From: DATAWZ01 sp036266975
Lineage (GTDB): Bacteria > Actinomycetota > Thermoleophilia > Solirubrobacterales > Solirubrobacteraceae
DNA: 13,945 nucleotides
Direction of reading: 5' to 3'
Assembly: GCA_036266975.1 (NCBI GenBank)
Contig: DATAWZ010000007.1
Location: forward strand, 1-13,945
Shown here: positions 1-6,929 of the stretch, piece by piece
Layout of the letters: each line of letters begins with the position of its first letter
How positions within the stretch are numbered: position 1 is the stretch's first letter
The notes under the pieces: generated by a model
What the model was told of the DNA's origin: nothing
Seen by the model: the letters and a program-made list of their open reading frames with translations, nothing else
Database searches by the model: none
Program-made: the position numbers and the translations under genes

Positions 1-240
1 CTGTCGGCGATGGCCGGCGACGGCGAGCCGCTGACCGAGCGCGAGCGCGCCGCGGTCGCCTACGCGGAGTTGCTCGCCCTCGATCACCACGCGATCGACG
101 ACGACCAGGTGGCGGCCATGCGCGAGCATTTCGACGAGGCCCAGTTCCTCGAGCTGAGCATGATGATCGGCCAGTACATCGGCTTCGGACGGGTGCTCGC
201 CACGCTGGCGCTCGAGACGCCGGTCTGTCCCATCGGCTGA
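1..240 (+). CDS. Carboxymuconolactone decarboxylase/AhpD-like protein, C-terminal fragment
   Basis: The frame is open from the first base, so this is the 3' part of a gene that begins outside the window. The visible 79 or so residues have the pattern of the C-terminal half of the CMD family: an LTERERAAVAYAELL helix, a DHHAIDDDQVAAM turn, a second helix (REHFDEAQFLELSMMI) and the closing GFGRVLATLALE segment. CMD proteins are small all-helical proteins; some have a CxxC redox pair (AhpD) and others act as decarboxylases. Any CxxC would lie upstream of the window, so redox and decarboxylase roles cannot be told apart. The stop codon is TGA at 238-240, followed 10 bases later by an inverted repeat that may end the transcript. 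The family call is fairly safe; the function is open. Confidence 0.75.
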   Translation: MSAMAGDGEPLTERERAAVAYAELLALDHHAIDDDQVAAMREHFDEAQFLELSMMIGQYIGFGRVLATLALETPVCPIG

Positions 241-250
241 GCCCCTGGAC

Positions 251-277
251 CGGCGGTCGACCGGCACTGGACCGCCG
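251..277 (+). terminator. Possible hairpin terminator after the CMD gene
   Basis: CGGCGGTC at 251-258 is perfectly complementary to GACCGCCG at 270-277, giving an 8-bp all-strong stem with an 11-base loop, 10 bases past the stop codon of the CMD fragment. There is no T-run after it, so it would be a U-tract-less hairpin of the kind often proposed in high-GC actinobacteria. The remaining spacer up to 325 (AAATTCGCTCAAAAT around 283-297) is the only AT-richer patch and could hold the promoter of the peptidase pair; no convincing -35/-10 pair was recognised. Confidence 0.35.
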
Positions 278-324
278 TCACCAAATTCGCTCAAAATGCG
301 GCTTCGCCGGGCATCATCTCCGTT

Positions 325-1062
325 ATGGAGAGGTTGCCGCAGATCCTGGCGCTCGGCGGGGGCGGGTTCTCCATGGAGCCCGACAACCCGCTGCTCGATG
401 ACTACGCGCTCTCGCTCACGGGCCGCAGTCGCCCGCGTGTGTGCTTTCTGCCGACGGCCTCCGGTGACGCCGATCACTACATCGTGCGCTTCTATCGCAA
501 CTTCGCCACGCGGGGCGCCGACGTCTCCCACCTGTCGTTGTTCCGCCGTGACAAGGGCCCGGGGGCGGTCGAGGGCGATCCGCACGCGCACCTGCTCGCC
601 CAGGACCTGATCTACGTCGGCGGCGGGAGCGTGATCTCGCTCCTGGGAACCCTGCGCGCTCACGGGCTCGACCTCGTGCTCGAGGAGGCCTGGAGTCGCG
701 GCGTGGTCATCTGCGGGCTGAGCGCGGGCTCGCTGTGCTGGTTCGAGGAGGCGGTGACCGCCTTCCATGGCGCTCCCCAGCGGGTTCGGGGCCTCGGCCT
801 GCTGCCCTTCTCCAACTGCGTGCACTACGACGGCGAGCCCTCCCGGCGCGAGGAGTACCGCGCGTTCGTCCGCCAGGGGATGCGCTCGGGCTACGGCTGC
901 GACGACGGCGCCGCACTGCACTTCATCGGGCGTGAGCTCGCCCACGTGGTCTCCTCGCGACCGCGCGCCGGCGCCTGCCGCGTGGAGCTGAGCGCCGGCG
1001 AGATCGTCGAGTCGTCGCTCGGCTCGCGCTTCCTCGGCTCCACGCTCGAGCTCGCGGCGTAA
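325..1062 (+). CDS. Peptidase S51 family protein (peptidase E-like), copy 1
   Basis: A 245-residue cytoplasmic protein with no signal peptide. It matches the S51 serine peptidase family (aspartyl dipeptidase PepE, cyanophycinase): N-terminal ILALGGGGF, RVCFLPTASGD (about 38-48), the YVGGGS motif (97-102), then GLSAGS (131-136), whose Ser133 is the expected nucleophile, and CVHYDGE (165-171), whose His167 is the expected triad histidine. The triad in Salmonella PepE is Ser-His-Glu; here a DDG (193-195) sits where an acidic residue is expected. PepE removes N-terminal Asp from dipeptides; the exact substrate here cannot be read. The start is ATG at 325 with no good Shine-Dalgarno, so it may be leaderless or weakly translated. 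It ends three bases before a paralog, so the two are almost certainly co-transcribed. A cyanophycinase-like or other isoaspartyl activity is an alternative. Confidence 0.88.
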   Translation: MERLPQILALGGGGFSMEPDNPLLDDYALSLTGRSRPRVCFLPTASGDADHYIVRFYRNFATRGADVSHLSLFRRDKGPGAVEGDPHAHLLAQDLIYVGGGSVISLLGTLRAHGLDLVLEEAWSRGVVICGLSAGSLCWFEEAVTAFHGAPQRVRGLGLLPFSNCVHYDGEPSRREEYRAFVRQGMRSGYGCDDGAALHFIGRELAHVVSSRPRAGACRVELSAGEIVESSLGSRFLGSTLELAA

Positions 1063-1065
1063 GAC

Positions 1066-1857
1066 GTGCCGGCGGCCGGCACGATCCTCGCCATGGGCGG
1101 GGGCGGCTTCACCATGGAGCCCGAGAACCCGGCGCTCGACGAGTTCGTGCTCACCCTCGCCGAGCGACGCGAGCCGCGCGTGTTGTTCCTCCCCACCGCC
1201 TCCGGCGACGCCGCCGCGCAGGTCGGCGCGTTCCACGCCGCCTTCGGCGATCGCCCGTGCGTGACGAGCGTGCTCTCGATCTTCCGCCTGGGCGAGGACG
1301 GCGGCGGTCCGTTGCGTGAGCGCCTGGCCAGCCAGGACATCATCTACGTGGGCGGCGGCTCGATGCGCTCGATGCTCGCCATCTGGCGCGAGTACGGGCT
1401 CGACCACCTGCTCGAGGAGGCGTGGCGGGCGGGCGTCGTGCTCGCCGGCCTGAGCGCCGGGGCGATGTGCTGGTTTCGCGGCGGCGTGACCTGCTCGACC
1501 GGCTGCCCGGAGCCGGCCGCCGGCCTGGGGCTGCTGCCGTACTCCTTCTCGGTGCACGCCGACGGGGATCGCTCGCGGCTGCCGGTCTACGAGGCCGCCG
1601 TGCGCGAGCGGCGGCTCCCGAGCGGCTGGGCGGCCGACGACGGCGCGGCGCTGCTGTTCCGCGGCACCCGGCTCGAGCGCGTGGTCAGCTCCCGCCCACG
1701 GGCCCGAGCCGTGCACGTGCGCCGCACCGAGGACGGCGACCTGGAGCGCACCGAGCTCGTGCCCGACCTGCTCACCGCGCTGCCCCGCCTGCAGCGCGCG
1801 GTGACCGGCGACGTGCTCGAGTTCCGGCGCCTGCGCAGCTGGCGCGAGTCCGGCTGA
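1066..1857 (+). CDS. Peptidase S51 family protein (peptidase E-like), copy 2
   Basis: A 263-residue paralog of the preceding gene, with the same blocks in the same order: ILAMGGGGFTMEPENP, RVLFLPTASGD, YVGGGSM (94-100), AGLSAGA (127-133) with expected nucleophile Ser130, SVHADGD (162-168) with expected His164, and DDGAALLF (191-198). It starts with GTG at 1066, three bases after the TAA of copy 1, which favours translational coupling. It has about 18 more residues at the C-terminus (after residue 240: RLQRAVTGDVLEFRRL and so on). The two copies share the MEPxNP-LD signature near residue 17 and the VVSSRPRA segment near 207, so they arose by tandem duplication; divergence elsewhere is considerable, so the event is not recent. 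Substrate is unknown; two copies may differ in specificity or form a heteromer. Confidence 0.87.
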   Translation: MPAAGTILAMGGGGFTMEPENPALDEFVLTLAERREPRVLFLPTASGDAAAQVGAFHAAFGDRPCVTSVLSIFRLGEDGGGPLRERLASQDIIYVGGGSMRSMLAIWREYGLDHLLEEAWRAGVVLAGLSAGAMCWFRGGVTCSTGCPEPAAGLGLLPYSFSVHADGDRSRLPVYEAAVRERRLPSGWAADDGAALLFRGTRLERVVSSRPRARAVHVRRTEDGDLERTELVPDLLTALPRLQRAVTGDVLEFRRLRSWRESG

Positions 1858-1884
1858 CCGTTCCCGCGGGTGTTGGGCGGAGCG

Positions 1885-1911
1885 CACGCTTGCGTGAGGC
1901 ATTGCGTGCAA
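1885..1911 (+). other. Structured spacer with two small palindromes after the S51 pair
   Basis: CACGC-TT-GCGTG (1885-1896) and TTGC-GT-GCAA (1902-1911) lie about 27 bases after the stop of the second peptidase gene. The flanks GCACGC (1884-1889) and GCGTGC (1904-1909) can also pair with each other, so alternative foldings exist. No T-run follows. It may be a weak terminator or simply a structured spacer. Confidence 0.25.
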
Positions 1912-2024
1912 GGCTCGTGCCTAAAGCTCCTGGGCCCTCCGGGGCGCGGCCATGATGGCGCGGTGCCCGTGGTCCGTCTGCATCGCCAGCGCCCGGACCG
2001 CCCCCCTCGACGCGCGGTCGGCGG

Positions 2025-3628
2025 GTGCTGCTTTGCCTCCTGCTCGGCATGCTCGTGCTGCTGCTCTTGGTGGACGGCTTCGGGCTGGTCTCCAGGGCGC
2101 CGCCGTTCGGCCATCGCATCGCCCTGAGCTTCGACGACGGGCCCGGCCCGTACACGCTGCCGGCGCGACGGTCCTGCGCCGAGACCACAGTCCGGCGACG
2201 TTCTTCGAGGTCGGCAGCCAGGTCGTGCGCCACCCGTCGATCACCGAGGACCTCTACCGCTGGGGGTTCGAGATCGGCAATCACACCTTCACCCACGCCG
2301 AGCTCGAGGGGCTGCCGGGCTGGGAGCGCCAGCTGCAGATCTCATTCGACGAGCCGGCGATCGGCGGCGGTACCGGGATCCGCCCGCGCCTGGTTCGCCC
2401 GCCGTACTCCTCGACGCCCGACGCGGTCACCCCCCAGGGCACGGTCACCGACGCCCTCGCCCGCGTGGTCGGGCTCGTCACCCTGCTCGTCCGGCTGAGG
2501 ATGCTGGCCGGCCTGCTGCTCGCGCGCCGGCAGGTGCGCCGCGTGCGCGAGCTGCGCTTCGACCCCGGGTTCACTCCCGCCGTCTCCGTGCTCGTACCCC
2601 GCCTTCGACGAGGAGGTCGCCATCGAGCGCGCGGTGCGCTCGCTTGCCGCCTCGCGCTGCCACGGCGAGCTTGAGGTGATCGTCGTGGACGACGGCTCGC
2701 GCGATCGCACCGCCGAGCTCGTCGAGGCGCTCGGACTGCCGCAGGTGCGCCTGCTACGCCAGGTCGACGCGGGCAAGGCCGCCGCGCTCAACCGCGCCCT
2801 GGCCGCCAGCCAGCACGACATCACCGTCACCGTCGACGCCGACACGGTCTTCGAGCCCGACACGCTGCGGCTTCTCGTGCAGCGCTTCGCCGAGCCGGAC
2901 GTCGGCGCGATCTCGGGCGACACGAGGGTGGGCAACCGCCACGGGCTGGTCGGCCGCTCGCCGCACATCGAATACGTGATGGGCTTCAGCCTGGACCGCC
3001 GGATGTACGAGGTGCTCGGCTGCACCCCGACCGTGCCGGCGCCATCGGCGCCTTCCGCCGCCAGGCCCTGGCCGCCATCGGCGGGGTCTCCGGCGCGACG
3101 CTCGCCGAGGACACCGACATCACACTCGACATCGGACGGCTGGGCTGGAAGGTCGTCTACGAGGAGCGCGCCCGCGCCTGGACCGAGGCGCCCGCGAGCC
3201 TGCGTGCGCTGTACCGCCAGCGAAGCCGCTGGGCCTACGGCACGATCCAGTCGGTGTGGAAGCACCGTGGGGCGCTCTGGCGCCGAGGCGACCGCGGCTT
3301 CGCCGCGCGGGCAATCGCGGCGATCACCGTCTTTCAGGTCCTGCTGCCGCTCGTCGCACCGCTCGCGATCTACAGCGTCGTCTTCGGAGATCCGCTGCCG
3401 ATCCTCGCCTTCTGGGCCGCCTTCAACCTGTTCCAGTTCGTCCTGACCTGGGTCGCCTTCGGGCTCGACGGCGAGCCCCGCCGTGACCTTTGGGCCCTGC
3501 CGTTGCCGCAGTCCTTCCACCGGCAGATCATGTACCTGGTCGTCTGTGACGCGATCATCTCGGTGCCGCTGGGGACGCGGTTGTCCTGGCAGCGCATCGA
3601 GCGCACCGGCGACCTCAACCTCGCGTGA
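2025..3628 (+). pseudogene. Broken bifunctional polysaccharide deacetylase (NodB)-family 2 glycosyltransferase
   Basis: The pieces in three frames add up to a known actinobacterial fusion: N-terminal membrane anchor (LLCLLLGMLVLLLLV, from GTG 2025), NodB deacetylase, linker helix, processive GT2 with C-terminal membrane helices. Deacetylase signs are SFDDGP (2127-2144), NHTFTH (2279-2296) and VRPPYSS (about 2392-2413). GT2 signs are VVDDGS (about 2682-2699), VDADT (2832-2846), AEDTD (about 3104-3118) and the QRSRW motif (3218-3232) typical of polymerising synthases such as PNAG/cellulose/hyaluronan types. The reading frame must be changed three times: one base missing near 2161-2166, one extra C in CCCC at 2597-2600, and one G missing near 3038-3039. 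The deacetylase also stops after VTPQ (about 2440) and runs directly into the linker, lacking its last motifs. The anchor may once have begun at GTG 1963 with a further shift near 2020. The intact protein would sit in the membrane and make/modify an exopolysaccharide. A sequencing-error origin for the single-base shifts is possible. Confidence 0.82.
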
Positions 3629-3944
3629 GCACCTCGGTGATGTAGCTCTCGCGCACGGCGTCACTCTGACGCAGCATCCAGCGCACCTCGGGCGGGCTGC
3701 CGTCGAAAGCGGCGACATCGCGCAGGTAGCTCGCGCGCACCCCCTCGCCCTGGCGGAGCATCCAGGTGACTTGCGCGTGCTGGCCACCGCCGCGGTCGAG
3801 CACCTCGCGCACGTAGGAGGCGCGCACCCGCCGGGGCTGGGTCAGCATCCAGCGCTCGGCCCGGCCGCTGACCGCGCTGGCCGCCGCGCGGGCGAGCAGA
3901 TCGGGGGCGAGCAGGATCTCGCGCTCGATCAGCCCCGGTGACAT
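3615..3944 (-). CDS. Small protein with three WML-x-Q / VR-x-SY repeats, function unknown
   Basis: A 109-residue protein I do not recognise as a named family. After a 29-residue lead (MSPGLIEREILLAPDLLARA and so on) it consists of three copies of an approximately 28-29-residue unit with consensus W-M-L-x-Q-x3-V-R-x-S-Y-x2-[ED]-V: WMLTQPRRVRASYVREVL (32-49), WMLRQGEGVRASYLRDV (61-77), WMLRQSDAVRESYITEVL (89-106). The tryptophans are spaced 29 and 28 apart, and linkers between copies are short and variable. No signal peptide, membrane segment or cysteine is seen; each unit looks amphipathic helical. The start is ATG at 3944, 12 bases after the NHL gene stop, with a purine-rich GAGAGA overlapping that stop, so it is probably the last gene of the collagen-like/NHL transcript. 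Its 3' end overlaps the broken deacetylase-GT2 gene tail-to-tail by 14 bases. The repeat conservation at protein level argues that it is a real gene. Confidence 0.72.
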   Translation of the reverse strand: MSPGLIEREILLAPDLLARAAASAVSGRAERWMLTQPRRVRASYVREVLDRGGGQHAQVTWMLRQGEGVRASYLRDVAAFDGSPPEVRWMLRQSDAVRESYITEVLTRG

Positions 3945-3956
3945 GGCCGTAGTCTC

Positions 3957-6182
3957 TCAGCGACGAACGCGGTAGCGCACGATCCGTCGGGTGACCTTCC
4001 CCGTCGGCCCGGTCGCGGACAGCGTCACCCGGGCGGTCAGGCCGCGCCGGCGCCGCAGCGCGCGTTGCAAGCGCCGGATCGAGCGCGCGCTCAGCTTCAG
4101 GCGCAGGTTGACCGCGCGCCCGGCGGGGATCAGCCCCGAGATCGCTCGCAGATTGACCCGCGCGCCGTGGGGCCCGAGCACCGTGCCGGTGCCGTGCAAC
4201 TGGCAGGTGGGCGTGCAGCTCACGCTGAGCGTCACGCCACCGCGCGCGAGGACCCCGGCGATGTGCACCAGGCGCACGCGCAGCGCCGGCGCGACGTCCG
4301 GCGGGGGCGGCCAGCTGCCCAGCGCCTGACAGGCGGGTTCGGAGCGCGCCAGCCCGGTGAACATCTGGATGCGGTTGTTCTGCGTGTCGGCCACCCACAC
4401 GTCGCCGTTGCAGCTGACCGCGACCGCGCTCGGCGAGGTGAACTGGCCCTGTGCGGTTCCGCGCACGCCCCAGTGGGTGATGAACGTGCCGTTCGAGGAG
4501 AACTCCTGGATGCGATGGTTCAGGCGGTCGGCCACGAACACGTCGCCGGCGCCGTCGACCGCGATTCCCTCGGGGGTGCGGAAGCGCCCGTCGGCCGATC
4601 CCGCCGAGCCCCACTGGGTCACGAACTGCCCGCTGGAGCCGATCTCCTCGATGCGGTTGTTGCCCGTGTCGGCCACGTACACATCGCCGGCCCCGTTGAG
4701 CGCGATCCCGGCGGGTCGGTTGAACTGCTCCACGCCCGAGCCGCTGGCCCCATCGCCCCCGTCGGCCCCCCAGCGCGCGATCACGTAGCCGTCGGGCGCG
4801 ACCTCGAGCACGCGGTTGTCGTCGGTGTCGGCGACGTAGATGTTCCCGGTCGACGGGTTGACGGCGACCGCCGAGGGGTCGCTCAGGCCGAAGTCGGCGC
4901 CGCTGGTGCCGAACTCGGCCTGGAAGACGCCCGTCCCGGACAGGCTCACCAGCCGCTGGTTGCCGGTGTCGGCGACGATCACCGAGCCGCTCGGGTCGAC
5001 CGCCACGCCGAGCGGATCGGAGAACGACCCGCTGCTGCCGCCCGCCGTGCTGAACGCGCTCGCGAACTCGCCGTTGGGGTTGAGCACCTGTAGCCGTGCG
5101 CTGATCGAGTCGGCCACCCAGGCGCGCCCGCTCGGGTCGACCGCGATCCCCGAGGGCTGGGTGAACACGCCATCGCCCTGCCCGGACCCGCCGAACGCGG
5201 CGAGGAAGTTCCCGGTCGGCCCGAGCTCCTCGATCCGGTCGTTGGCCGTGTCGGCGACGAAGATGTCGCCATCGGGCGCGATCGCCAGTGCCCGCGGGAA
5301 GCTGAACTGCGCGGATCCCGATCCGGCCGACCCCACGGTGGCGATCGGCGACAGGCTCGGGTTCAGCTCGACGACGCGGTCGCCGATGTCGTCGGCCACC
5401 CACAGGTCCCCGGAGGGATCGAAGGCGACGCCGTAGGGATACTGGAACTGGCTCGGGCCGGTCCCGTAGCTGCCCGCCTGCGCGACGAAGCCACCGCTCA
5501 GGTTGAACGTCTCGACCCGGTGGTTGTCATCGTCGGCCACGGCCAGGAGGCTGGCGTTGGCGGACAGGCCGCGCGGCTGGGAGAGTTGACCGGGCCCGGA
5601 CCCCGGCCCGCCGAACTGCATCGGGTCACTGCCGTCGAGGTTGAAGCGCTCGATCCGGTCGTTGCCGGTGTCGGCGACGAACACGTAGCCACCGCTGACG
5701 GCGATTCCGCCGCCGGGCGGCTCGTCGGGAGCGACCCCCGGCTCCAGGTCGAACTGGCCGAGCGCCGATCCCCGGCTGCCCCACTCGGTGATGAAGTTGC
5801 CGCTCGGGTCGAACTTCTCGATCCGGTCGTTGGAGCTGTCCACGACGTAGACGTCGCCGGAGGAGTCGGTCGCGAGCCCGCCGACCGGGCCGAACTGGCC
5901 CGGGCCGCCGCCGTAGGACCCGAACTGGCCCAGATACTGCCCGGTGGCGCTGAAGTGCTGCACGATGTAGCTGAACTGGTCGGCGACCCAGATGTTCCCC
6001 TGCGGGTCCACGGCGATCGCCTCGGGGTAGCGCAGCACGCCCTGGGTGGTGCCGATCACCTGCACCGAGCCGTACGGGCAGACGTCGGCGCCCGGGCAGG
6101 GGCCGGCCGCGGCGCGGGCCCCGGTCGCGAACAGACCGAGGCCGCCCAGCAGCGCCAGGGCGAGCAGCCGGGCGCTGCGCAC
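3957..6182 (-). CDS. Secreted NHL-repeat beta-propeller protein
   Basis: A 741-residue exported protein. GTG at 6182 was chosen because it places a clean signal peptide at the N-terminus (MRSARLLALALLGGLGLFATGARA, written here in parts: basic MRSAR, hydrophobic core, ARA-AA cleavage site) and lies 14 bases after the collagen-like gene; a longer form from 6278 would overlap that gene and bury the signal. Residues about 50-612 hold about 12 NHL-type repeats with the pattern P-xx-[IV]A[VI]-DPSGD-[VIL][YFW]VADTGNxRI-x-F-xxxG; the third is interrupted by a Pro/Gly insert (PGVAPDEPPGG). Twelve repeats would suit two six-bladed propellers. A Cys-containing linker follows, then a ~115-residue Arg-rich beta-type domain ending in VRYRVRR, a tail often seen on secreted proteins of this lineage. 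NHL propellers bind proteins, glycans or, in some, are lyases; no catalytic residues are evident here. A cell-surface or extracellular binding role is inferred. Confidence 0.87.
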   Translation of the reverse strand: MRSARLLALALLGGLGLFATGARAAAGPCPGADVCPYGSVQVIGTTQGVLRYPEAIAVDPQGNIWVADQFSYIVQHFSATGQYLGQFGSYGGGPGQFGPVGGLATDSSGDVYVVDSSNDRIEKFDPSGNFITEWGSRGSALGQFDLEPGVAPDEPPGGGIAVSGGYVFVADTGNDRIERFNLDGSDPMQFGGPGSGPGQLSQPRGLSANASLLAVADDDNHRVETFNLSGGFVAQAGSYGTGPSQFQYPYGVAFDPSGDLWVADDIGDRVVELNPSLSPIATVGSAGSGSAQFSFPRALAIAPDGDIFVADTANDRIEELGPTGNFLAAFGGSGQGDGVFTQPSGIAVDPSGRAWVADSISARLQVLNPNGEFASAFSTAGGSSGSFSDPLGVAVDPSGSVIVADTGNQRLVSLSGTGVFQAEFGTSGADFGLSDPSAVAVNPSTGNIYVADTDDNRVLEVAPDGYVIARWGADGGDGASGSGVEQFNRPAGIALNGAGDVYVADTGNNRIEEIGSSGQFVTQWGSAGSADGRFRTPEGIAVDGAGDVFVADRLNHRIQEFSSNGTFITHWGVRGTAQGQFTSPSAVAVSCNGDVWVADTQNNRIQMFTGLARSEPACQALGSWPPPPDVAPALRVRLVHIAGVLARGGVTLSVSCTPTCQLHGTGTVLGPHGARVNLRAISGLIPAGRAVNLRLKLSARSIRRLQRALRRRRGLTARVTLSATGPTGKVTRRIVRYRVRR

Positions 6183-6196
6183 TGTCGTGACCGAGC

Positions 6197-6829
6197 TCAG
6201 GGCGCCACCACGTCGAAGCCGACGGCGTTGCTCGGCGCCCCTCCCGCGTAGGTGAGCACCTCGAAGGCTCCCGGACACTGTGTGTGCTGGCTGTTGACCT
6301 CAACCGAGGGCGAGATGCCCTGGCCGGTGTAGGCCGCGTCCACGGAGGCGACCATCGGCACCGCCGAGGGGTTGATCCCGCCGCTGGGCGTCAGGCAGTA
6401 GATGCCCGTCGAGGGGTTGCCGGTGAGCGCGAGGTTCGCGCTCTGGCCGCCGACCATGTTGGGCGGGCTGCCCGGGCTGACCACGCCGTAGGCGACGCCG
6501 GCGGCCGGTCCGGCGGGCCCGGCGGGCCCGGCCGGGCCCGTGCCCCCCTTGGCGCCCGTCGCTCCCTTGGCTCCCTTGGCGCCGGTCGCTCCGCGCTCGC
6601 CGCGCGGGCCGGTCGGGCCCTCAAAGCCGCGCGGGCCGCGCGGGCCGGCGGGACCCCGGACGGTGCATACGCGCTTCGTCGTGCGGCCCTTGTGGGTCGT
6701 CGTGCACGTCTCGTCGGTGGACGCCCGCTTGGCGCCGTGCATCGTGGCGGCGAGCGCCGGCACGCCGGCGGCGAGCACCGCGGCGGAGGCGGGCACGACC
6801 AGTCGAGCCGGGTGAAGGGGACGACGCAT
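6197..6829 (-). CDS. Secreted collagen-like (Gly-X-Y repeat) protein
   Basis: A 210-residue exported protein. ATG at 6829 is preceded by AGGAG with a 5-base spacer and starts a typical signal peptide (MRRPLHPARLV, hydrophobic PASAAVLAAGV, ALA-A site near residue 27). Residues about 42-58 carry two cysteines (C42, C55) flanking a basic stretch. Residues 59-109 are 17 uninterrupted Gly-X-Y triplets rich in GPA, GPR and GAK. A ~100-residue C-terminal domain follows with GIYCLTPSGG and HTQCPGAF, whose two cysteines may form a disulfide; it resembles the C-terminal caps of actinobacterial collagen-like proteins. Bacterial collagen-like proteins trimerise and often act as surface or matrix adhesins. 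It is the first gene of the collagen/NHL/WML-repeat transcript, ending 14 bases before the NHL start. An extended start at 7003 would overlap the upstream gene and is unlikely. Confidence 0.87.
   Translation of the reverse strand: MRRPLHPARLVVPASAAVLAAGVPALAATMHGAKRASTDETCTTTHKGRTTKRVCTVRGPAGPRGPRGFEGPTGPRGERGATGAKGAKGATGAKGGTGPAGPAGPAGPAAGVAYGVVSPGSPPNMVGGQSANLALTGNPSTGIYCLTPSGGINPSAVPMVASVDAAYTGQGISPSVEVNSQHTQCPGAFEVLTYAGGAPSNAVGFDVVAP
6503..6655 (-). repeat. Collagen-type Gly-X-Y triplet coding repeat (17 triplets)
   Basis: This stretch codes for the 17 consecutive Gly-X-Y triplets of the collagen-like protein: GPA GPR GPR GFE GPT GPR and so on, closing with four GPA in a row. It is locally repetitive in DNA (GGGCCCGGC-type units at 6503-6540 and CCCTTGGCG-type units near 6546-6585), so it is prone to length change between strains. 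Confidence 0.85.
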
Positions 6830-6929
6830 GAGAGCTCCTGTCTTTCGTCGTGGAAATCTCGTCTTGAACACGATCAGTGCCGCGAAGGAGCGCCGTCGAT
6901 GATTGCGGGGCCGACGCGTCCGTGCGCCG

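Noticed and set aside
2342..3787. A 481-residue minus-strand open frame across the deacetylase-GT2 region
   Set aside because: It is opposite the recognisable NodB/GT2 motifs and has low-complexity composition; the plus-strand pieces explain the DNA.
4065..5093. Long plus-strand open frames (also 4840-5436 and 5520-6251) opposite the NHL gene
   Set aside because: They are antisense shadows of a repetitive high-GC gene; the translations are Arg/Ala/Gly/Val-rich with no domain, and the minus strand gives a clean signal peptide plus NHL repeats.
6913..6920. Palindrome GACGCGTC and two GCGCCGTC copies in the 6830-6929 spacer
   Set aside because: Too short to separate from chance in DNA of this base composition; no promoter or operator pattern could be built around them.
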